Shown here one piece after another: positions 56,499-64,000 of a stretch of 64,000 nucleotides of DNA (position 1 is its first letter; each line of letters begins with the position of its first letter). A model generated the notes under the pieces. It was not told the DNA's origin. It made no database searches and saw nothing but the letters and a program-made list of their open reading frames with translations. The stretch is from Actinostola sp. cb2023 (lineage: Eukaryota > Cnidaria > Anthozoa > Actiniaria > Actinostolidae). Both the position numbers and the translations under genes were made by a program. The stretch covers positions 186,001 through 250,000 of the forward strand of contig JAUJYZ010000585.1 of the NCBI GenBank assembly GCA_033675265.1, read 5' to 3'.

Positions 56499-57421
56499 TT
56501 CTTGTCAGATTTTCTTAGGACTCCTACATTACTAGCTATCTTGAACGTTTGATCACAAGAAAACCAGTTACATGTAGTTTGGGCCATACATTGTCGATAC
56601 AGTGTCTCCTTTGCAAGATAATCATGAATAATACACAAAGAAATAAAGTCATTACTAGGTGATTTATAAATTTCATCGGGCAATTCACAAATATTTCCAC
56701 TTTGAAATGTATCATCCTTAGAATTCGAATATCTGAACCTTCTTTTATCCAAACATTTGTCTTCGCATTTCAAAATCATCGAGCTTCTGTTGCTTTAAAA
56801 TAGACTCGATCTGGCTTATTCTGAAGCCACAAGAACTGTGCGAAATAATAAAGTCATAAAGTTCCCTAGTCACACCACCAATGTGAGAAAGAACAAAAGG
56901 TCTCTTGGTAATCTGTCTCTTTGAGGAAATAACTTGAGAATATTCTCATCATGAGCCAAAATCTCATGATTGTGTGGACATCTGTAAACACGACTGACAA
57001 GAAATGTAGAGCCCTTGCAATCGAACAATATGCGTGGTGTGTTTGCTGAATTTGATCCATTTTTCCATCTCACTGGCCTCAGCAGGTTCATACTTGAAGA
57101 CGCACACTCAATCCTAGGACATTTTAGTTGTCCTTCATTTATAGTCCTTTGTACCACAGGATCCCAGATGATTAGTCACGGATGAAAGTATTCATCTACA
57201 TTAGGAATAGGAGCTGCACGTGCACAGGCACTTACACCAAGTTGCCACAGATGTGGTGGATCTACTACAATAGGCAATTCACTTGATCGCTTTAATATTT
57301 CTTGGATGCATTGGTAGTGTCGGTCTTTTTGTGGAACACCAGAAACTGTGTTTGTAAATATTATTGGTAGTATAATCAATAAAATAACTATAAACTCCAA
57401 GTTGAAGAACGCAGTCGCCAT
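56499..57421 (-). pseudogene. DDE transposase of the 8 bp-TSD element, 5' part
   Basis: The ATG at 57421 lies inside the right TIR and begins MATAFFNLEFIVILLIILPI, a hydrophobic signal-anchor-like stretch. An in-frame TGA follows FHP, then the same frame resumes with IIWDPVVQ, CPRIEC, VRWKNGS, VYRCPHNHEILAHDENIL; a frameshift near 56900 leads to PFVLSHIGGVTRELYDF, and then CNWFSCDQTFKIASNVG. The order (NHE..HDE, then CDQTFK) follows a family of animal DDE transposase-like proteins. The 3' part continues at 43630. A stop, a frameshift and the CACTA insertion make it defective. A hydrophobic N-terminus is odd for a nuclear enzyme. Confidence 0.65.
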
Positions 57422-57828
57422 TTTGAAAACACGCGAACGAGTCGGTCAGCGGTTTTCACTACAAGAAAGCACAGGTAGACCAGACCCGAGATTTTTCCCC
57501 GCGTTTTTTTCTGCCGCGCAATTCTAAAGAAAGCGAGGCGTTGAGGTCGTGAGGCTGCGAGGCGTTGAGGTCGTGAGGCGTTCGAGGCTGCGAGGCGTTG
57601 AGGTCGTGAGGCGTTGAGGTTGTGAGGCGTTGAGGTCGTGAGGCATTGAGGTCGTGAGGCATTGAGGTCATGAGGCATTGAGGTCGCGAAGCATTGAGGT
57701 CGCGAGACGTTGAGGTTGTGAGGCGTTGAGGTTGTGAGGCGTTGAGGTTGTGAGGCGTTGAGGTTGTGAGGCGTTGAGGTTGTGAGTTGCAATCCACGAG
57801 TTGAAAAAGTATAAAATGTTTTAATCAT

Positions 57829-58254
57829 TAGCCATTACCTAAACGAGCAGGGGACTGGGAACGAGTTTATTATAATTAATGCAATTAAAAAATTAAGTTC
57901 ATGACATGAAACAGCATCTTGAAATTAGTATCTGTGCATAGTGTGATGTGATTTGAGTGAATTCTGTCGGAATTATAAACTGCTGAAATTGTGTTGTCCA
58001 GCCAAAATTTTACAGTGAATGTATGGTTTGGCTGGACAACGTCAAAAATTTACAGAGTTTGTATGGGAAAATAGACATCTTTGATGCCCTCTAGCATCGT
58101 CAATATTAAACCGAAGTTCACCAAACTTTGCAATCTTGCAATCTAGCAAAGTTTGATCTGCTCTCTCAGAATATGATGCCCACTTTTGCTAGTTTCTTAT
58201 TGAATTAGTTATACGGACTTGGTCCCAGTCCCCTGCTCGTTTTGGTAATGGCTA
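57829..58254. mobile_element. 426 bp short element in the right TIR
   Basis: TAGCCATTACC(T)AAACGAGCAGG and the inverse mark the ends, flanked by AT. The left TIR at 39925-39935 shows the empty site (CATTTCAATGATT). Confidence 0.8.
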
Positions 58255-58314
58255 ATTGAAATGATTTGATGACGTACTCTGTGCTGTGGTACACACAGAA
58301 AGAACCCACGCAAT

Positions 58315-58903
58315 GAGCGAACAAACACTGTTTTCATCAGAATATAAAGATATCTATGTTTAGTTTCAATAGCCTACATATCAGTTAGAAGTCCGACTGC
58401 ACGCTTGTAGAGCGTCTAGTTAATGAAGTTGGCGACGTCAATGTTGAGAATTTGAGAATTGGACATATAAAAATCTATAGTATAAAAACTCGTATCATTG
58501 TGAATCAACTTAAAGATGCTGCACTACTTGACATTTATTTTAGATGCTTTGGTGAACTTCTTTTAAAAAGACTGACGCAACATGTTCCACATGTGTCATA
58601 TGTTATTCTTGTAATATAAGAACACTCGTACTTCGTATTGCTATATAAATGGCATATCATCATCGTCAAGGTGAAATCATTGAATCAAGTTGCTCTTAGT
58701 TCAAGTGCAGAAAATAAGTAAGTATAGTGTTATCCTCTCTTCACTATCAATTAATCCACAACGTTAGTGTGAATAACACTTTCTGAAGTTGATATTGTAG
58801 TATAAAGAAGCCATTAGATGATGCATTCCATGCATGTTATTAATTGTAATGTTCTTTTTTAGACTACTACTGTAGTTCATCAGTATTGAGAACTATATAT
58901 TTC
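58315..58903. other. non-coding stretch
   Basis: Unique-looking AT-rich DNA between the composite transposon and the bZIP relic. No gene found. Confidence 0.5.
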
Positions 58904-59325
58904 ATGGCAGAGTTATACAATCTCGCCTTTGAGGATAATCGAATAATAAATGAGATTGAGGCTTTGGAAGTCGAGTTTTCGCCATTACATTGCAGTCTAA
59001 GTAAAGAAGATCCGTGTATGGCGGAAACGCTTCAGTTTCTGTTGAGCGAAGAGGATTGTTTTACAGATGATGAGTCCTTCACAACTCTACCATCTATGAC
59101 TCCCCATAAAACAGAGAAGAGCTGTCATTGCTAAACATCAACGTCGAAAGAAAAAAATTGAAATGGAAACTCAAGAGAATACTCATTTGAAAATGAAACA
59201 TTAAGATCAACAAAAGACAATTTCTTTCTTAAACGAGAAAGTTTTATATCTAGAAAATGTCATTGCTAATCAGAATATCGTCTTTCTCGCGTTAGGGCTG
59301 CAAACACAGCAGTAAATACAGCTTT
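58904..59325 (+). pseudogene. CREBZF-like bZIP transcription factor pseudogene
   Basis: The ATG at 58904 opens an acidic N-terminus (MAELYNLAFEDNRIINEIEA). After a frameshift near 59105 comes a bZIP basic region, KQRRAVIAKHQRRKKKIEME. After a second shift near 59190 comes ENETLRSTKDNFF, and after a third near 59235 the zipper LNEKVLYLENVIANQ. The final VIANQ resembles CREBZF/Zhangfei-type bZIPs (VLANQ). Intronless with three frameshifts: most likely a dead retrocopy or decayed exon of a cellular gene. It was probably a DNA-binding dimer. Confidence 0.6.
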
Positions 59326-59791
59326 TTATACTCCAATATAACGACCTCAGAGACATTTATATATAGCTGATTGCATAATCGTTGTCGGGTTGAAAATCCT
59401 ACATGATAGAAGCTGAGACCGCAAGGATGAATGTCAACTCAGTTCATAACCCGCATTACATTCAGATATATTCAATGTTGTCGTAGTTTTGAAGGTATAT
59501 GAGCTATTTAACTAAGATCCTACAAGTCTGCATAAAAAGGTCGACCATTTGACGATGTATTGGAGAGTTTCAATTTCACAGAATTCCTTTTCATCACAGC
59601 TTTCATGATTTTCTAGCTGATAACGATTATCAATTAGCTATATACAGTAAGACATTCACTAAAATTATGCAGCCGACTTTGTATATCATCATAGTCCATC
59701 GTTTAAAATTAATTTCGATATCAGTCTACAACTTACAGAAGTATAACATACCATTACATATCACACATTGAAGTGCCAATAACACAAATAT
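59326..59791. other. non-coding stretch
   Basis: No gene, repeat or terminal structure recognised. Confidence 0.5.
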
Positions 59792-60531
59792 CATTCTCGT
59801 ACCCAGTGCCCACTCGTCATTTGGTTGGTCGTGGGCTCTGGGAAACCCTGTTGCTCGGTCGTCAAATTCAAGTCGTCAGAGCGCATGCTCATACTAAAGA
59901 CCGCTGCGAGCGGGTGCTGTGAAAGAGTCTACTGCCTACTGGCTACGTAGTGTTACGTTGCATGGTTCGAACCATCGAATATTCAAACAAGCTAGTACAA
60001 AAGTTTGTACATTTATCTTCGTGTAGCCCTTCGACTTTCAACATCAGTTCTTCTCTGGCTTTGTTGCGATAAAGGCTGGATGATAAATACATGTTCTATT
60101 ATATCTGAGTGTGAGCCTTCCTGTCTTCCGCTTTGTTTAATATTGCTTCTCTTGAATTATAAAAATATTCCTTTGAATACTCAAAGAGAGTACGATCGAT
60201 TACGTCTTCTCCGGTGGTAGGTCACTGCAGCAGTTAATATATATATATTGTTAGATCTCCCTTTACCAATTCAGATCAATTTATGTCTACACAGTCACTC
60301 TCATTTCCATAGCTTTATAATTCAAAAACGGAATACCATTGTATGAAAATACAACCGTCGCTGTCATTCCTTTCGTTCGCCTTGCAAGTTTGAATCTTTG
60401 TTGATCTCATGGACCAATCAAATACGATCAGTCATTGTTGATTTCATCAGCCAATGAAATTCTCTAAAATTTCAGGGTTTCCCAGAGCCCACGACCAACC
60501 AAATGACGAGTGGGCACTGGGTACGAGAATG
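59792..60531. mobile_element. 740 bp Mutator-like short element, 9 bp TSD
   Basis: CATTCTCGTACCCAGTGCCC and ~55 bp of TIR at both ends, flanked by CACAAATAT (59783-59791, 60532-60540). No coding. A related solo end lies near 61376-61395. Confidence 0.88.
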
Positions 60532-60540
60532 CACAAATAT

Positions 60541-61544
60541 ATGATAGTTGGTGGTATAATTAAAATCAGATTTGATCCTTCTTTCCAAATTGTTGATAGA
60601 TGTTGTGCATAAATGCTGTGAAGTTCTTCAGATTTATCATTTAAAATTAATGGAAATGAGAGCACTCCCATATATAAAGTGGTTTGAGATGCTCGTCGTA
60701 CCTTTTAGCGGGTTTGAAAGCGCTCTAAAAAAATTGCGTAACTTGGTAGGCTTAGGGGTCTCAGATGAAAAGGAACATCAAGACACAAAGTCGGTACTTT
60801 TTATGGTGTCTGTCAGCAAATAACAGTTATTTTGCGAAGCCAGTCTAAGACATCGCAAATTAACCGCAAAATGCACATTAATTATTATAATTATTGTTTT
60901 AGACTTGCTACCTCTTATGGAAGATAATCATTTACTGCCACGTCCAATTGGAATACCACAGATACCTTTTAGGGGTCATTTTACAAATTTTCGACAAGCA
61001 TATTGTTATTCATTAAGTTTTAGTGAGGGCCACAAGTTTGTAAGTGTATTTCACTTTTATGTGTTACCCTCTTGAAATAAAGTCTTCATCATCATCATCA
61101 TCATCATCATTATCATCATTATCATCATTATCATCCCTACCACATTATGTATGCTAGCCGTCTGGCCACTTTATCGAATTTTCAACCGATATTGGTTCAG
61201 CATTAGACACATTTGACCTCGACATACACAACAGCACCCACTTTCATCTCCACACACCCTAAAGAGCAGAACAGCAGAAAAACAAATGATAAGAGCCGAG
61301 CAATTAACAAACTATTTAAATGGGTGAAGTGAACTTACACTGCGCATGCGTCACTACACCCCCATATTGACCATTGTCGTACCCAGACCTCCTCGGTTTA
61401 GGGCCTCTCCCAAGAACGCTCTGGTCGCAGTAATTTGAGGCTCGATGCGGATTGGATGAAAAAACGTCATACGATTTCTCGCTTGCTGATTGGTTGTTTT
61501 AGCATGTAAACAAACTTTGATTGGTCAAAAACGAAACGACGACT
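60541..61544. repeat. non-coding; ATC microsatellite at 61083-61135
   Basis: CATCATCATCATCATCAT tract. A CGTACCCAGACCTCCTCGG end-like sequence near 61378. The 60572-60823 frame has no support. Confidence 0.55.
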
Positions 61545-61632
61545 TCAAATTGGTTTTCTAAGTACAACCAAGATAAATTTTCGAGAACTTACAACTGTCA
61601 CTGTTCTGACATAACAAAATAGCAAAAAATGT

Positions 61633-62072
61633 CTACTTTTGTAATACATTTGGGGGAAGAACAAAAACTTGGGCTTGGCCAATATTACAGGACTGGAAAA
61701 TTCCATCTGGGAAACCAACAACAGATGAGACTGAAGCACTGAAGGCTGAATTTGAGTTGAAGCACGTGGTTTGGTGGCTTGACGTTTGGTTTTTAGCTCC
61801 AACAGCATTAGAAATAATCTGCGAGCATTGCTTCAATTGACTTGTTGACGGCCTGAATTTGTAGCTGGACAAACTCTGCTCATTCTTATGTCCAGAAATG
61901 GACATAATGTGTCTTGCGGGGACACCTGAGTCGGACAGCACGGTTATTGAAGTGGATCGCACACAATGGTTTGTGTACGTTTTCGACAAATTGGCGCCAA
62001 TGGAGATTTCCTTCATCATTTTGGACAACTTGTTTACTCCAAGTGGCTTATTCTCAAACCACACAAGATCAT
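61633..62072 (-). pseudogene. tyrosine recombinase (Crypton-like), 3' part
   Basis: From 62072 the minus strand reads FENKPLGVNKLSKMMKEI, TYTNHCVRSTSITVLSDSG, HIMSISGHKNEQSLSSYKF. The HxxR-type box (NHCVRSTS), GH and a Tyr (SSY) are those of tyrosine recombinases of the Crypton/DUF3504 type. The C-terminus after the Tyr is Ser/Gln-rich. It is interrupted at 62073 by a hAT-like element; the 5' side continues at 62955. Confidence 0.75.
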
Positions 62073-62954
62073 TAGCCTCCTAAAGCAGACCCGTGTCCAG
62101 GCTTCCGTTTTACTTCGCCGGACCACTAGGTCTGCTCAGATGAGCGATACATTCCATTCCAATTGTTTGACGCACCATTGAACTAGCCAATGAAATCACT
62201 CGTATTATCAGTGCCAAAACTGGTCCCACGGCCTTGAGTTATTTTTAGAGATATCGTGTTGCAAAGCTCTAGCTTGTTTTTAAAAATTCATAATCTGATC
62301 AATGATGTTTAAACCCGGTTAAATGACCACAGATAATGATATAAACACTACAAAGAAAATCATCAACGAGGACTTGTGCTTTATTTGTGCCAAAAGTGAG
62401 TCAAAGGAGAGGAAAACCCGGAAATATTCTGACGAACGAAAGTTAATTTACTGGCACTCTTGTCCCGTACTTTGGATATCAACATACAAGAATATTTTGA
62501 ATACGGTAACTCTTTTTTGTCTGTCTGCAGAAGTTGCTTTGCTAAAGTGAATAAATGACCAGAATCGTGTGTACCGTTGTCATAGATCAGTTTCAATGCT
62601 TGATATATCAGTAATGACTTTCCATGACCAGTCGGAAGTTGACGAACAAATCCTTTTGTTCAAAATAAATCGCTCGGATCGATTGACTTTTGCTGGTGGA
62701 TATTCAACTGTTGAATTTTGAAAACATCACATCGCTAGCTTGAAAACACTCTTCAAACTCCAGTACGAACTGTCAGTTCACGTGATGTTTGTTCGTGGAA
62801 GTCCATAGAGGTCAAAGTCCGCACCACCACAGATTTAAGAGGTTCGTTCTGATTGGCTAATCCACTGGAAAGGAATGTATCGCTCATCTGAGCAGACCTA
62901 GTGGTCTGGCGAAGTAAAACGGAAGCCTGGACACGGGTCTGCTTTAGGAGGCTA
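62073..62954. mobile_element. 882 bp hAT-like short element, 8 bp TSD
   Basis: Ends TAGCCTCCTAAAGCAGACCC and the inverse (TIR ~105 bp); AAGATCAT duplicated at 62065-62072 and 62955-62962. TAG... ends with 8 bp TSD are hAT-like. Frames inside are not supported. Confidence 0.88.
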
Positions 62955-63035
62955 AAGATCATGGGCAAGAGCAGATTTTTTTGCCTTCTGAAAAAACGCT
63001 TCTTGCAGTGGATTGAGCTTTTCTAGGTAGAGTGT
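62955..63035 (-). pseudogene. tyrosine recombinase, 5' fragment
   Basis: Minus strand reads LNPLQEAFFQKAKKS up to the TSD and joins in frame to the 62072 side when one AAGATCAT copy is removed. Sequence further upstream (63036-63240) is not recognisable as recombinase. Confidence 0.7.
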
Positions 63036-63244
63036 GAGGCAAGAATATGCAAGTAGTAATAGAGGTTAGTTCAGATCACCGACCAAATTGAGCCCACGGT
63101 CCTGTAAAAAGGAAGGGGACCTACTGGTCAGCGATTATCCCACAAAGTGAGCCTCCAGACAAAATAACTTGGAGTCAGCGGTTGAACGCGTGAGGGATGG
63201 GTGCTACACATAAATATGTATGATGATGGTTGTGGAGCTCAGTT
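63036..63244. other. upstream region of the right-edge frame
   Basis: No gene. GGTGCTACACATAAATATG before the ATG could be promoter or leader. Confidence 0.4.
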
Positions 63245-64000
63245 ATGGCAGAAGCGCGTCCAACTAGTGGTTCAGCTAAACCTAAACCTGGTACGTTATT
63301 CGGACCATCCATTCCTTGTTGGCCGATAGATCCCAGACGGCAATCATTATTTGGGGGATCGACTTTCCTACAATCTAACCGGAAAGGATTTGGAGACCCG
63401 CCTTTAATTCAAAACTTTGGGGAGCCAGGAATGTATGGAAGTGGATTGAGTGGTTTCCCAACGAGAACCTTTGGAACAATGATGGAGGAGCGCACATCTT
63501 CGAAGATGTTAGACGAGATTTTAAATCTAGTGTGTGTCAAGAAAGTGAGTGTGGACGACCGCACAGTGAGTTTCGACTACCAGTACTTGTCTGAAGAGGA
63601 GCGAGGGGTTAAGAGACTGAAAAGAAAACACAACGAGGAGCCCCTATCTAAAGTGTACGTGGAGACCAAAAAAGTCACATTGGACGAGAAGGTAACCGTG
63701 GAAAGAGTAGGACGTAAAGCAGAATTCTCTCACCCAGCTGCAGAATGGTTCTACCGTGTGGTTGAAACCGGTCAAGGATTCAAAGCGCCTACAAGAGACG
63801 CAGTGTTGGCGTACGAGTGGTGGAAAGAGAAGCGGGACGATTTCAATTGCAACATCCCCAAGAGTTATCGACAAGATTTTGAAGAAGAACCCTTGAAATG
63901 GGTAGTGGTGAACGGTTATGCGTGTGGGGAATTGGCGGACAAAGAAGACGAAGAAGAGAATGGGGATGTGGAACAGTCCTGTGGGGTCCCTGCAAACCGA
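63245..64000 (+). CDS. unidentified open frame running off the right edge (252+ codons)
   Basis: The ATG at 63245 (GTTATGGCAG) opens a frame with no stop to 64000. N-terminal ~85 residues are Gly/Pro/Phe-rich (TLFGPSIPCWPIDPRRQSLF); then an acidic/basic domain with KKVSVDDRTVSFDYQYLS, KVTVERVGRKAEF, AAEWFYRVVETGQGFKAPTR, YEWWKEKRDDF and an acidic end. Codon composition looks genuinely coding and more GC-rich than the surroundings. No intron or known motif. I cannot name it. In compactness it resembles the 15.9-17.3 kb genes, but no sequence link was seen. Confidence 0.6.
   Translation, partial: MAEARPTSGSAKPKPGTLFGPSIPCWPIDPRRQSLFGGSTFLQSNRKGFGDPPLIQNFGEPGMYGSGLSGFPTRTFGTMMEERTSSKMLDEILNLVCVKKVSVDDRTVSFDYQYLSEEERGVKRLKRKHNEEPLSKVYVETKKVTLDEKVTVERVGRKAEFSHPAAEWFYRVVETGQGFKAPTRDAVLAYEWWKEKRDDFNCNIPKSYRQDFEEEPLKWVVVNGYACGELADKEDEEENGDVEQSCGVPANR

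Larger units (their letters stand above)
39865..58306. mobile_element. 18.4 kb composite transposon, 8 bp TSD CACGCAAT
   Basis: The ends GGTTCTTTCTGTGTGTACCA and the inverse are flanked by CACGCAAT (39857-39864, 58307-58314). TIRs of about 620 bp (39865-40484; 57412-58306 with an inserted short element) contain a CCTCACGACCTCAACG minisatellite and a start codon context AAAATGGCGACTGC. Native content: a DDE-type gene (minus, starting in the right TIR) and perhaps a DUF3987-like gene. A 12.9 kb CACTA element interrupts the DDE gene. 8 bp TSDs occur in hAT and Zisupton-like groups; assignment open. Confidence 0.85.

Noticed and set aside
61898..62181. Plus-strand frames of 61 and 71 residues
   Set aside because: Antisense of the recombinase and TIR of the hAT-like element.
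1..64000. CRISPR array, bacterial operons or insertion sequences
   Set aside because: No regular repeat-spacer structure; genes are spliced and spacing is eukaryotic.

Overview
The window is animal genomic DNA built almost entirely from mobile elements inserted into one another. Eukaryotic origin is clear from spliced exons with GT/AG borders, interstitial TTAGGG-type repeats, non-LTR and Penelope-like retroelement pieces, and many cut-and-paste DNA transposons with terminal inverted repeats (TIRs) and target-site duplications (TSDs). The mix (integrase plus RING transposon, very large TTAA-duplicating transposon, CACTA with tnp2-type transposase, Mutator-like short elements with ends reading CTCGTACCCAG, tRNA-headed SINE-like repeats, lineage-specific coiled-coil kinase) fits a marine invertebrate. 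A cnidarian, perhaps anthozoan, is my best guess, but the sequence does not settle it. No ordinary cellular gene is certain; the nearest are a decayed CREBZF-like bZIP, a few small unidentified genes and an open frame running off the right edge.

Layout. 1-3.2 kb: LINE ORF1-like relic, a short TIR element, a CXC-domain gene. 3.8-6.0 kb: an unidentified reading frame cut by two short transposons whose removal rejoins the frame. 6.2-10.4 kb: dispersed repeats and concentric inverted repeats around a 1.0 kb TA-flanked element holding a two-exon gene fragment. 11-14.5 kb: remains of a Ulp1-protease/SWIM/PHD transposon gene set. 15.2-17.3 kb: diverged tandem repeats, telomere-like repeats, and three compact genes, two of them convergent and sharing an inverted upstream block. 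17.7-20.1 kb: 150 bp direct repeats enclosing an 85 bp minisatellite.

20.5-38.7 kb: an RPA-like OB-fold gene (minus strand) split by a 17 kb composite insertion (20688-37675, TSD CTGAG). That insertion is an integrase-type transposon with a RING gene (plus) converging on a five-exon integrase gene (minus). A 7.4 kb TTAA-flanked transposon (26945-34307) sits in the integrase intron and carries one intact four-exon gene of 1187 codons. A 558 bp TTAA-flanked short element sits in the right TIR; the left TIR preserves the empty site.

39.9-58.3 kb: an 18.4 kb element with 8 bp TSD CACGCAAT. Its own DDE-type gene is interrupted by a 12.9 kb CACTA transposon (43631-56498, TSD TTC). The CACTA carries a three-exon tnp2-like transposase, a second coiled-coil gene, and an apparently catalytically complete three-exon protein kinase. 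A Penelope-like element with inverted flanks and candidate hammerhead ribozymes is inserted in an intron of the second gene (11 bp TSD). 58.9-63.0 kb: bZIP pseudogene, a 9 bp-TSD Mutator-like short element, and a tyrosine-recombinase gene split by an 8 bp-TSD hAT-like short element. 63.2-64.0 kb: an unidentified open frame.

The elements mostly do not cooperate. Each is a separate parasite, but nesting gives a relative insertion order and many junctions can be verified by frame restoration. The best candidate for a new biological system is the kinase carried inside the CACTA element, next to the equally intact TTAA-type giant transposase.
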